Assembly (NCBI RefSeq): GCF_015706575.1
Contig: NW_024037076.1
Location: forward strand, 7,102,777-7,166,776
Origin: Patiria miniata
Taxonomy: Eukaryota > Echinodermata > Asteroidea > Valvatida > Asterinidae
Direction of reading: 5' to 3'
DNA: 64,000 bases
Notes under the pieces: generated by a model
Databases searched by the model: none
The model's input: only the letters and a program-made list of their open reading frames with translations
Told to the model about the DNA's origin: nothing
In this document: piece by piece, positions 26,201 through 32,575 of the stretch
Layout: each line of letters begins with the position of its first letter
Numbering within the stretch: the stretch's first letter is position 1
Translations under genes and position numbers: made by a program

Positions 26201-26318
26201 AAGACTTCGTCCAACCTGGGCTATAGTAGTATAGGCCTACCTGTTGTGATTTAGCTTGTTTGGCAGTTGGAGCCTTCTTCCTTAGGTAGGTAACTTGATC
26301 CCAATCTGCTTCAGCCAT
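5177..26318 (-). CDS. EDF1: EDF1 / MBF1, full coding region in six exons
   Basis: Multiprotein bridging factor 1 links sequence-specific activators to TBP and also binds stalled or collided ribosomes. CDS exons run 26318-26241, 23370-23319, 21738-21661, 11548-11466, 10444-10351 and 5229-5177. Total coding length is 438 nt: 145 residues plus stop, against 148 in human EDF1. All introns are GT-AG, of 2870, 1580, 10112, 1021 and 5121 bp, and every phase fits. Residues 1 to about 70 form the MBF1 N-terminal domain; about 77-131 form the Cro/C1-type helix-turn-helix. The start is the ATG in context AAACCATGG, with the family's MAE-DWD opening. The gene looks intact; its introns are filled with transposons. 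Confidence 0.96.
5230..6259. other. EDF1 last intron, proximal part
   Basis: Intron sequence, AT-rich, with no supported gene. The plus-strand frame at 5766-5963 has no domain. A hairpin-like pair is visible around 6080-6170 (CAGCTATTTCTTCA and its near inverse TGAAGAAGTAGCTG), perhaps a small non-autonomous element. Confidence 0.45.
6260..6625. repeat. Dispersed repeat, copy 1 (partner at 13.9 kb)
   Basis: About 365 bp, from CGAGTCTACATGCAAGT to GTTAAGGTC, is repeated in the same orientation at 13910-14275. Both contain the string CGAGGGGCCCTGAAG and the phrase GTCAACTTTCAGGCCCTATA. No coding content, and no termini or target duplication resolved. The second copy runs directly into the TGACGTCA-rich array. 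Confidence 0.75.
6626..7190. other. EDF1 intron, no feature identified
   Basis: The minus-strand frames at 6613-6810 and 6836-7042 have no recognisable domain. The second reads somewhat protein-like but has no splice context. Nothing else stands out. Confidence 0.35.
7195..7711 (-). mobile_element. Penelope-like element, inverted 3' partial copy
   Basis: This 517-bp segment is the inverse of the 3' part of the element at 7743-8860 and ends at the point equivalent to about 8343. A minus-strand reading gives the C-terminal Penelope residues again. Partial inverted copies next to the main copy are a known hallmark of Penelope-like elements (pseudo-LTR arrangements). A G-run at 7712-7743 separates it from the sense copy. 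Confidence 0.85.
7743..8860 (+). pseudogene. Penelope-like retroelement, GIY-YIG endonuclease end
   Basis: Joined across frames, the sequence reads as the C-terminal part of a Penelope-like element. Linker motifs come first ([42 protein letters not shown]). Then come [15 protein letters not shown], a Cys-rich finger ([16 protein letters not shown]) and the GIY-YIG-type nuclease (IVYQATV about 50 nt before [14 protein letters not shown]), and finally CNLCIAEKY and [15 protein letters not shown]. The RT domain is missing, so the copy is 5'-truncated. It is dead: stop at 7866, frameshifts near 8328 and 8440. It lies in the last EDF1 intron. Confidence 0.9.
8866..9108. repeat. Two direct copies of a ~90-bp unit
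   Basis: The unit ACCTTGACC...AAACCCAACTTGCCTG...CCCCCTACAGAA appears at about 8866-8960 and again at about 9020-9105. Each contains closely spaced TGACC half-sites (for example TGACCTTTGACC at 9026-9037), resembling nuclear-receptor direct repeats. That may be chance within a repeat. Confidence 0.7.
9418..9700 (-). repeat. Inverted single unit of the TGACGTCA-rich repeat
   Basis: This segment is the inverse of the unit near 14540-14790. It shares the phrases for 'cccggtctacctacatgtttcaac' in inverse and carries TGACGTCA octamers. It shows the family also exists outside the main array. No coding content. Confidence 0.7.
9930..10190 (+). repeat. Dispersed repeat shared with NCF2 intron (copy 1)
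   Basis: About 260 bp is clearly homologous to 63110-63370. Shared strings include AACTTAGGTGAGCTCTG and CATCTATAAGAGA. This copy sits 160 bp from EDF1 exon 5. The other lies about 380 bp before NCF2 exon 2. T- and G-rich low-complexity sequence follows in both. Class unknown. Confidence 0.75.
10351..10444 (-). CDS. EDF1: EDF1 coding exon 5 (recognition helix)
   Basis: A 94-bp exon between acceptor GTGTCCAG and donor GTAAGT. Residues 98-128 include [20 protein letters not shown] and [10 protein letters not shown], the most conserved part of the family (human [20 protein letters not shown]). Read-through past the donor meets a stop within three codons, which supports the splice. Confidence 0.96.
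10445..11465. other. EDF1 intron 4
   Basis: A 1,021-bp intron without a recognisable repeat or gene. It is the shortest EDF1 intron. The plus-strand frame at 11200-11448 is lysine-rich chance reading. Confidence 0.6.
11466..11548 (-). CDS. EDF1: EDF1 coding exon 4 (start of helix-turn-helix)
   Basis: An 83-bp exon between acceptor TTTTGACAG and donor GTAAAT. Residues 71-97 include [20 protein letters not shown] and KELAT, matching human [23 protein letters not shown]. This is the first half of the Cro/C1-type fold. It ends in phase 0. Confidence 0.95.
11766..12264. mobile_element. TTAA-type MITE, family 2, copy 1
   Basis: A 499-bp element starting AGGGACGATACAACATTTGC and ending with the inverse (GCAAATGTTGTACATTCCCT). 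TTAA stands at 11762-11765; the right flank reads TTAG, a decayed TTAA. A shorter, inverted copy is at 51795-52032 with intact TTAA on one side. Non-coding. Confidence 0.8.
12440..12733 (+). pseudogene. LINE 5' fragment with 2A-like motif
   Basis: The open frame at 12471-12733 contains DVSINPGP (12492-12515), matching the core of 2A-like ribosome-skipping motifs (D-V/I-E-x-NPGP) that occur near the start of many invertebrate CR1/L2-type LINEs. Downstream comes [20 protein letters not shown] and a basic stretch [10 protein letters not shown], typical of the region before the endonuclease. No endonuclease or RT follows, so it is an isolated fragment. The Glu of the consensus is Ser here. Confidence 0.65.
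12740..13900. other. EDF1 intron 3, no feature identified
   Basis: Overlapping frames on both strands between 12884 and 13532 come from GC-richer non-coding sequence and conflict with one another. A short CATAGCCATGC repeat lies around 13270-13296. I see no gene. Confidence 0.4.
13910..14275. repeat. Dispersed repeat, copy 2 (partner at 6.3 kb)
   Basis: Same-orientation copy of 6260-6625, including CGAGGGGCCCTGAAG and the terminal GTTAAGGTC. It abuts the array that follows. Confidence 0.75.
14300..17240 (+). repeat. Tandem array carrying many TGACGTCA octamers
   Basis: Diverged long units in tandem. The marker ACTTCAAACCTGGCACAC recurs at 15651, 16205 and 16767 (spacing 554 and 562 bp), and related units reach back to about 14500. 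I count 26 perfect TGACGTCA octamers between 14560 and 17140, often paired as TGACGTCATCATGACGTCA. The T-rich stretches at 14350-14430, 15540-15590 and 17280-17380 follow short hairpins that include GCTGTTTCGGTGTACACACC. No protein is encoded. TGACGTCA is the consensus CRE/ATF-bZIP site; any regulatory role is inference. Confidence 0.85.
17401..19448 (-). mobile_element. pogo/Tigger DNA transposon, TA target duplication
   Basis: A 2,048-bp element with 26-bp perfect terminal inverted repeats starting CAGTCGGCTCCCGTTATAG, flanked by TA on both sides (17399-17400, 19449-19450). This is the pogo/Tigger arrangement of Tc1/mariner. A transposase remnant is on the minus strand near 18621-18790. No intact DDE domain is visible, so it is decayed or internally deleted. 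It lies in EDF1 intron 3. Confidence 0.88.
18621..18790 (-). pseudogene. Tigger transposase C-terminal remnant with PIP box
   Basis: The minus-strand frame ends in [10 protein letters not shown]. QxxIxxFF is an exact PCNA-interacting (PIP) box, known at the C terminus of pogo transposases. The preceding residues [17 protein letters not shown] are acidic and helical. Upstream reading (to 18899) is doubtful. The position inside matching pogo-type termini supports the call. Confidence 0.7.
19450..21480. repeat. Further diverged copies of the TGACGTCA-rich repeat
   Basis: After the transposon the same family resumes (GACGTCATGATGACGTCATC at 19560-19580; similar at 19750). At 20640-21480 a related unit recurs with CTTCCGG...CCGGAAGT inverted pairs (about 20975 and 21285) and two copies of a block of about 300 bp. 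The Tigger element therefore inserted into an existing array. The plus-strand frames around 20371-20750 are not genes. Confidence 0.65.
21661..21738 (-). CDS. EDF1: EDF1 coding exon 3
   Basis: A 78-bp exon between acceptor TTTCACAG and donor GTAAGT. It encodes residues 45-69 plus the two split codons, containing SAAQNKKH and [14 protein letters not shown]. The second piece is near-identical to the human [14 protein letters not shown] region. It ends with one base of the His70 codon (C|AT). Confidence 0.95.
22361..22918. mobile_element. TTAA-type MITE, family 3
   Basis: A 558-bp element starting AGGGGCAATAGG and ending GTGTCCCT, with TTAA on both sides (22357-22360, 22919-22922). It falls in EDF1 intron 2-3 territory, between exons 3 and 2. 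Open frames within it (22426-22803 plus; 22442-22663 minus) have no recognisable domain. Confidence 0.75.
23319..23370 (-). CDS. EDF1: EDF1 coding exon 2 (52-bp microexon)
   Basis: A 52-bp exon: acceptor TTTGCTAG (AG at 23371-23372), then 17 codons [17 protein letters not shown] plus one base, then donor GTAAGC. It corresponds to human AILAAQRRGEDVETSKK. The phases of exon 1 (0) and exon 3 (needs one preceding base) demand an exon of length 1 mod 3 here, and this fits exactly. The split codon T|AC gives Tyr44. It is too short for ordinary open-frame listing, and the overlapping plus-strand frame is spurious. Confidence 0.93.
23742..23835. mobile_element. Solitary pogo-like terminal segment
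   Basis: CAGTAGAACGCCGCTATAACG followed by alternating GTTCGTAATAGCGATC resembles the subterminal pattern of the Tigger element at 17401-19448 (CAGTCGGCTCCCGTTATAGCG). I did not find the partner end, so this is a fragment. Confidence 0.45.
24246..24306. repeat. 61-bp near-perfect hairpin
   Basis: CTGGCCGTACAGT...CTATCGCAAGCTCT pairs with AGAGCTTGCGATAG...ACTGTACGGCCAG around a loop of about 5 nt. Probably a miniature transposon or its relic. Confidence 0.75.
24353..25257. mobile_element. 905-bp element built of ACTATAGT palindromes
   Basis: The outer 40 bp form perfect inverted repeats starting CTGTCACGCCCCAACTATCG. The interior holds many copies of the palindrome CCCAACTATAGTTGGG, dense at 24367-24445 and 25080-25245. 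Three diverged tandem units of about 150-160 bp lie between (about 24640-25080; shared string GTAGGGAATGTTTTATAATC). Non-coding. No target duplication resolved. Confidence 0.8.
25291..26223. mobile_element. MITE-like element, TAGCCCAGGT termini, copy 1
   Basis: A 933-bp element. The ends are inverted repeats (TAGCCCAGGTGGAC versus TAGCCCAGGTTGGAC read inward). The flanks are TAGCAGTAT (25282-25290) and TAGTAGTAT (26224-26232), an 8/9 match suggesting a 9-bp duplication. A second copy is at 44468-45424. Subterminal blocks are themselves inverted (around 25440-25500 and 26030-26090). It ends 17 bp from the EDF1 exon 1 donor. Frames over it are not genes. Confidence 0.85.
26241..26318 (-). CDS. 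EDF1: EDF1 coding exon 1
   Basis: Encodes residues 1-26, from [15 protein letters not shown] to KSQQ. It matches the human start (MAESDWDTVTVLRKK) closely. The donor GTAGGC follows at 26240 and the exon ends in phase 0. The intron side is unusual: a 933-bp transposon ends at 26223, only 17 bp inside the intron. Confidence 0.95.
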
Positions 26319-26551
26319 GGTTTAACTGCACTGTTCCTTAAAAAAAATCTGGAGAAGTCAGCAAATTTCTAAACATGCGTTCGTTACGACAATGTATTGG
26401 AACATGCATCCGCCAGACCCCCTAAAGCTACGCGGTTCTTTTTCTACGCATTTACCTTCAATTTGTGTGTGACAACGCGCGCGCGTGTACGTATGAACAT
26501 TAACAAAGCGTGACCTACGCAGAAATGGAGGGTCGAGGATACTGTAGTCGT

Positions 26552-26648
26552 CAACCTCGTCCCCAGGGTGTCGAACAGTACGCGCCCATCACTACCTGCT
26601 CTCGTGGAAACCAGGTTGGAAATAAAGTAAGGACTGGGGACGAGGTTG
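26552..26648. mobile_element. 97-bp MITE with 9-bp target duplication, copy A
   Basis: Starts CAACCTCGTCCCCAG and ends with its exact inverse. TGTAGTCGT stands directly on each side (26543-26551, 26649-26657). A 9-bp duplication points to Mutator-like (or Merlin) transposition. It lies about 230 bp upstream of the EDF1 start codon, in the likely promoter or 5' UTR region. Confidence 0.88.
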
Positions 26649-26779
26649 TGTAGTCGTGTGCTCGCTCCATTATATCCATAATGTTGTGCGCTATCTTGCC
26701 ATTTGCGCCATCTGAATAATGTGTTTGCGCATTCTTATGATTGCGCAACAAGAGAAGCGATCTTTTCGATGCCGAGAAC

Positions 26780-27060
26780 CGGCGCACCAACCTCGTTCCC
26801 ATTGCTTACTTTATTTCCAACCTCGTTTCCAATAGTAAGCGCTGGATAGGAAATTACCTTGCTAAGTCATACCAACCTTGTCCCCAGTGCCTACTTTATT
26901 TCCAACACGGTTTCCAATATAGCCTTGACCAAGGCTATCAGTTCCCATTCGAGCTCAACCTCGTCCCCAGTGCTTATTTTAGTTCCAACGCAACCTCGTC
27001 TCCAGTGCTTACTTTATTTCCAACGTTGTTTCCAATAGTAAACCCTTGATAGGAAACTTC
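26780..27060. repeat. Cluster of partial CCTCGTCCCCAGTGCTTACT repeats
   Basis: At least four partial, same-orientation pieces of the MITE (near 26788, 26876, 26957 and 26990) carry the phrase AGTGCTTACTTTATTTCCAAC. They are truncated or rearranged copies. The plus-strand frame 26741-27049 reads through them and is not a gene. Confidence 0.7.
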
Positions 27061-27073
27061 CTTCCTGCATCCT

Positions 27074-27700
27074 GGGGCAAGTTCGCGCAAGGACTATAGT
27101 TAACCATTGGTCGACTAACGCTTGCCCGAACTCTGTCTAGTCGACGATGGTTGACTACTCTAGTCGACTATTGGAACCAGCCTACTGAGGTTGGTTGCTT
27201 CGCTGGTAACCAATAGCCGCGCGCATTCATAACGCTAGCAGAGAGCCAGGATCCAGAAGTTTTGCGATGCCATGGCCAAGTTCGCGCAAGGACTATAGTT
27301 GACCAATGGTTAACTAACGTTTGCCCGAACTCTGTCTAGTCGACAATGGTTGACTACGCTAGTCGACTATTTGGAACCAGCCTACTGGGGTTGGTTGCTT
27401 CGCTGGTAACCAACAGCCGCGCGCATTCATAACGCTAGCAGAGAGCCAGGATCCAGAAGTTTTGCGATGACATTTTGACCAGCGTTTGACTAGAGACGTT
27501 CGCACGTTGCTACCAGTGCGCAAGCGTAAGGTACGTCACAAATCAACCACTAGTCGACTAATGGTCCTTGCCCGAACTTGGCCCATTTTGACCGCGTTTG
27601 ACTAGAGACGTTCGCACGTTGCTATCAGTGCGCAGGCGTAAGGTACGTCACAAATCAACCACTAGTCGACTACGGGTCCTTGCCCGAACTTGGCCATTCG
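27074..27700 (+). repeat. GTCGAC-rich repeat units, forward block
   Basis: About two tandem units begin (G)CAAGTTCGCGCAAGGACT (about 27074 and 27284), then two copies of a terminal half ending CTTGCCCGAACTTGGCC (27586 and 27696). They contain repeated GTCGAC (TAGTCGACTA) cores. The same family occurs inverted at 28562-29320. The ends resemble a transposon with TIR GGCCAAGTTCGGGCAAGGAC. Confidence 0.75.
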
Positions 27701-28560
27701 ATACCGCAATTCGCGCAATTGGCTAGAAATGGATTTATATCGTGTACTTGGTGTTGTTAATCACAACGTGCAGTACGTGTTTTCGCGATCATTCGTCCAC
27801 GCCTTGTCGAAAATATTCATTTCCTTTCCAGTTTGTTAATATTAATATGAAATGTGATACTGCATGTTGTCTCGTTAAGATCGTAACAGTTTAATTAAAA
27901 TAATTAAATGAATCGTCTTCGAACTATTCAACCACATGGTCTCAACATCCAACTTGGAAATGATTAATCCTTTTCTTCCTCCATTGTCTTCTGTTACAGA
28001 TAATCCATCTGGTTTTTTTTTGTTGTTTGTGTTTACCCATCTTCCCCCATCTTTCATCCCTTTCCACCTCAATACTGTCCCCCCCCCCCCCGCATCATCC
28101 CTTCACTCTCACACTCTTTTGTCCGTTCCCACTCCCTGTGACCTTTGATCCTTCCCCTTTCTGGTCCCTCCCCTGTTTACACCAGACCCCTTGTGGTTTG
28201 CCATCTCTCTTTGTTCTCTCATCCACCCTCCCCTGCATCTTTCCACACCTTTCACACCTAATCCTCCTTTTGTGTTTCTTCTTTCAGCCCTGCATGTTTG
28301 TGTGCACCCCCATGTTAATGTATGTACCTCTGTCATTTCTGTTTTTAGCCTCTGAAGAAGAACTTGCTAAGTTCGCAACGTCAGGCCACATTAATTTTAA
28401 GATTTAATTAAAATAAAATCATGTTTTCGTAACTCACGCCATGCTCGCGCGCGCTGCGACGAATTGATTCTGTTTTTACCCCAGACACCGCATACAAAAA
28501 CAAACGCAAATGTAACGCACAGGCAGGCACCAGACGACTCCTAATTTGCATGCGTGTTCA
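27701..28560. other. Spacer between inverted GTCGAC-rich blocks
   Basis: Mostly AT-rich at 27740-27930, then a long C/T-rich tract at 28000-28290. The frames on this tract (28027-28407 plus and its shadow) are low-complexity Ser/Pro/Phe/Leu readings. I see no gene. Confidence 0.45.
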
Positions 28561-28561
28561 C

Positions 28562-29325
28562 CGAGGCCAAGTTCGGGCAAGGACCATTAGTCGACTAGTG
28601 GTTGATTTGTGACGTACCTTACGCCTGCGCACTGATAGCAAAGTGCGAATGCCTCTAGTCGAACGCTGGCCAAAATGTCATCGCAAAACTTCTGGATCCT
28701 GGCTCTCTGCTAGCGTTATGAATGCGCGCGGCTATTGGTTACCAGCGAAGCAACCAACCTCAGTAGGCTGGTTCCAAATAGTCGACTAGCGTAGTTAACC
28801 ATCGTCGACTAGACTTAGGCCAAGTTCGGGCAAGGACCATTAGTCGACTAGTGGTTGATTTATGACGTACCTTACGCCTGCGCACTGATAGCAAAGTGCG
28901 AACGCCTCTAGTCGAACGCTGGTCAAAATGTCATCGCAAAACTTCTGGATCCTGGCTCTCTGCTAGCGTTATGAATGCGCGCAGCTATTGGTTACCAGCG
29001 AAGCAACCAACCTCAGTAGGCTGGTTCCAAATAGTCGACTAGCGTAGTTAACCATCGTCGACTAGACTTAGGCCAAGTTCGGGCAAGGACCATTAGTCGA
29101 CTAGTGGTTGATTTGTGACGTACCTTACGCCTGCGCACTGATAGCAACGTGCGAACGTCTCTAGTCAAACGCCGTCAAAATGGCATCCCAAAACTTCTGG
29201 ATCCTGGCTCTCTGCTAGCGTTATGAATGCGCGCGGCTATTGGTTACCAGCGAAGCAACCAACCTCAGTAGGCTGGTTCCAAATAGTCGACTAGAGTAGT
29301 CAACCATCGTCGACTAGACGCGCCC
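28562..29325 (-). repeat. GTCGAC-rich repeat units, three tandem inverted copies
   Basis: Three units of about 250 bp start with GGCCAAGTTCGGGCAAGGAC near 28563, 28817 and 29071. They are very alike and inverted relative to the units at 27.1-27.7 kb. Each includes the phrase AGAAGTTTTG inverted and two or more GTCGAC cores. A further forward-orientation copy follows at about 29440-29690, broken by a 9-bp-duplication MITE fragment. Confidence 0.8.
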
Positions 29326-29745
29326 ACCACTACCTGCTCTCTCACCCCAACCTTGTCCCCAGTGCTTACTTTATTTCCAACCGCGTTTAGAGAGCAGGTA
29401 GTGGTGGGCGCGTACTGCTCGACACCCTGGGGACGAGGTTGCTCCTGCGCGCAAGGACTATAGTTAACCATTGGTCGACTAACGCTTGCCCGAACTCTGG
29501 GCAAGTTCGCGCAAGGACTATAGTTAACCATTGGTCGACTAACGCTTGCCCGAACTCTGTCTAGTCGACGATGGTTGACTACTCTAGTCGACTATTTGGA
29601 ACCAGCCTACTGAGGTTGGTTGCTTCGCTGGTAACCAATAGCCGCGCGCATTCATAACGCTAGCAGAGAGCCAGGATCCAGAAGTTTTGGGGTTTTGGGA
29701 AACGCGGTTGGAAATAAAGTAAGCACTGGGGACGAGGTTGGCCTT
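29326..29745. repeat. Nested MITE fragments and a forward GTCGAC unit
   Basis: A rearranged copy of the CAACCTCGTCCCCAG element lies at about 29355-29442 (it reads CAACCTTGTCCCC at its left end). A partial one lies at 29700-29745. A GTCGAC-type unit sits between them. No matching target duplication was found. Confidence 0.65.
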
Positions 29746-29828
29746 GACGCAACCGTGGCGAATTCCTTATGTGTTTCTTTATAGTTTCGACCGAAATCGG
29801 CCGAGAATTTCTGATGCGCATATATTAT

Positions 29829-29990
29829 ACAAATATTGAATGCTTCGAGTGGTGTAGTAAAACTAGCCCCCCGAGGTGATCCATGGACATGTATTTCCCG
29901 AGGCGAAGGCGAGGGAAAATAGAATGCTCCATGGATCATTGAGGGAGGCTAGTTTTTAGTTCACCACGAGATAAAGCATTCAATATTTGT
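29829..29990. repeat. Palindromic MITE, copy 1
   Basis: Imperfect inverted repeat of about 160 bp with ends ACAAATATTGAATGC / GCATTCAATATTTGT and a core around CCCGAGGCGAAG. A second, better-preserved copy is at 30384-30547. Confidence 0.8.
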
Positions 29991-30383
29991 TTTATAACAC
30001 TTCACCCACAGATCTGCTTGGTTATAATATTTACATTATTTAAATCTGAACACAGTTGAATAAACTTCAATTTCAATACAAAATTGGTGGAAAATGTATT
30101 TCTCTCTTCCAAAACTACCCCTTCGCTAAATGTTTGATTCTAACTCTGTTGCGCGCTCTCTTTGGAACAATACGCGCTACGCGCAACGCGCACATCAGCA
30201 TGCATTTGCACACAAATGCTGCGCCGTGGAAATAGTACTTTGGTTGCTAATGGTATAGTACTTTGGTTGCTACGGGTATAGTACTTTTGGCCGTGCACAG
30301 AAAGATAGCAAAAATAGAAAGTATCATGTGACTCGCTCTCGGCCAATCAAGACACAGAATCTGCGGGTGAGGTGTTATAATAT

Positions 30384-30547
30384 ACAAATATTGAATGCTT
30401 CGAGTGGTATAGTAAAACTAGCCTCCCGAGGTGATCCATGGACCGTTCTATTTTCCCGAGGCGAAGCCGAGGGAAAATAGAATGGTCCATGGATCATCGA
30501 GGGAGGCTAGTTTTACTTCACCACGAGATAAAGCATTCAATATTTGT
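30384..30547. repeat. Palindromic MITE, copy 2
   Basis: About 164 bp, nearly perfectly palindromic, centred on TTTTCCCGAGGCGAAGCCGA. The sequence after it (30548-30650, resuming at 32393) repeats that after copy 1. The pair is therefore a tandem duplication of a unit of about 550 bp (29829-30375 and 30384-32575 minus the insertion). Confidence 0.82.
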
Positions 30548-30650
30548 TTTATAACACCCCTTCACGAAATGTTTGAACCGAAGTCTGCGGCGCGCCCTCT
30601 TTGGAACAATAAGCGCTACGCGCAACGCGCACACAAGCATCCATTTGACC

Positions 30651-32392
30651 AGTGTTGTAGTCGAGACCGGATAGTCCGAGACCAAGACCAAGACCGAGAC
30701 CTGAAGATTCGAGACCGAGACCGAGACCAGCCCCTTCAAGGCGGACCGAGACCGAGACCAATATGGACCGAGACCGAGACCAATATGGTCCGAGACCGAG
30801 ACCGAGACCGAGACCACTGATAATGAATAACAATAGTCGAAATTAAAAAAACAAGACACGTTATTATAGTTGAAAGTTGTAACCTTTCTATTCACAAAGA
30901 TTACAGACCAACATTTTGACCAGTGGCAGTGTTGACAAATTGATACATGACACCCTACTTGAGCAAAAAGTAGTTACAATTAAGAAATATGGGCTTTGAC
31001 ATGTTGTCTGCACCCAATCGAGACAAAAGTAAAAAGTTAAAGGCAGATGTTTCATCTGTTATAGGAACTCGGATCCTAAACTCCACAGTCACCCCTTGGT
31101 TTCAGCTATGACTTCTAACGGATATTTAAAGATGCAATTTAAATTTTACATTGTGCCTTTTTTTTCCTAAAATAAATATAGGACTTAACTTCTAACAAGA
31201 CTTGTGTACTTGATTTTAAAAAGTGGGAGCTAGAAAATGTTGAATTAATTTTAAAATTTCTGTCATAGAATGTGGACTTATACATGTAGACCCACAAGTT
31301 GCGAGGTGGTAGCCAGAATGTGCCAGATATGGATTTTTAATTTTTTTCTGAACGGGATTTTAATTTTTGAGGAATAATGGGGTACTTCAAAATGAGCAGC
31401 CAGAAAATGGGGTCTCATTATACACTCTCATGGCAACAGTGAGTGGTAACTGGTAAGAGTGTGTGAGTTCAATGCTGGAAAATCAGGTAGGAAAATTTAC
31501 TTTATCTTCAAAATACTGTCACAAATTAAAGAGAACATTGTGTGGGGTCGAAAATATAACTAATTTGAAGCACCTCATTTATTATCAGAATACAAAATGC
31601 ACGTGATTACGCCCACAGGGCAAGGGCGGATCCAGAACACAATTTTTGGGGGGCCAAAAAAATTTTTGGTCCCCCCAAAAAGTGGGTCAAAAAATTTTGG
31701 ATTCTAGATGCTCTGTGGTGCGATCTGAGGCAATTTCTGACCACTTTAACCAATGTTTTTTTTGAGGAAAAGATGGTGGTGTACTCATTGCCTGCCTTTA
31801 TTGCGATGTCACATAAAAAATAAAAAATAAATTATTTCGTTTCGGTTTTTTTTTTGGGGGGGGGGGGGCATGGCCCCCTTTGGGCCCCCCCCCCCCCCCT
31901 GGATCCGCCCTTGCCACAGGGGTGGGCTAAACTACACAATCCCCGAAAATGGCAGGCCCTTATTGCATAAATTGTTACAAGTTTATACTTTGCTTTATGT
32001 GCCCGACACAACAGATAAATGCCGAACTTGTTCCAAATCGTTCAGAAACTGGTACTGCTGCAGCTTTACATGTACTTTTGGGACTTTCCAACGTGCAGTC
32101 GAGTCCAAACCGACCACGATATATAACAAGCTTGATCTATGGGCTAGCAAATGTTTTAACTATCAACGGTACTGAACGAAGTGAACACAAAGTAATCGAT
32201 CGAGCTGTAAAAGCCACATAATTATTGCCGGTCTCGACCCGAGACCAGCCAAAATATCGAGACCAAAGGGGACCGAGACCGAGACCAAGACCGAGACCAC
32301 AGCTTCCGAGACCGAGACCGAGACCGAGACCAGCAAAAAGTGGTCTCGAGACCGGTCTCGAGACCGAGACCGGTCTCGAGTCCTACAACACT
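30651..32392. mobile_element. hAT-like element with GACCGA-repeat arms
   Basis: Ends AGTGTTGTAG / CTACAACACT, a hAT-type terminus. The paralogous uninterrupted site at 30200-30212 (CATTTGCACACAAATGC) shows where it inserted. Flanks are ATTTGACC (30643-30650) and ATTTGCAC (32393-32400), matching at six of eight positions. Both subterminal zones are arrays of GACCGA (about 30690-30825; 32255-32385). No transposase is visible in about 1.4 kb of interior. The LeuGly- and ArgPro-repeat frames are array translations. Confidence 0.75.
31621..31913. mobile_element. hAT-like MITE nested inside the previous element
   Basis: 293 bp with ends CAAGGGCGGATCCAG / CTGGATCCGCCCTTG and a perfect 8-bp duplication CCACAGGG on both sides (31613-31620, 31914-31921). 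The interior is purine-rich with G and C runs. The same terminus family bounds the 3.6-kb element at 35499-39116. Confidence 0.88.
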
Positions 32393-32575
32393 ATTTGCAC
32401 ACAAATACCGCGCCGTGGAAATAGTACTTTGGTTGCCAATGGTATAGTACTTTGGTTGCTACGGGTATAGTACTTTTGGCCGTGCACAGAAAGATAGCAA
32501 AATTAGAAAGTAACATGTGACTCGCTCTCGGCCAATCAAGACACAGAATCTGTGGGTGAGGCGTTATAATATTTC

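Noticed and set aside
28027..28407. 126-residue Ser/Pro/Phe-rich plus-strand frame
   Set aside because: It is a translation of a C/T-rich tract, and the opposite strand is equally open.
30431..30895. Long repetitive frames rich in Leu-Gly or Arg-Asp on both strands
   Set aside because: They are translations of the GACCGA simple array at 30690-30825 and of the palindrome at 30384-30547.
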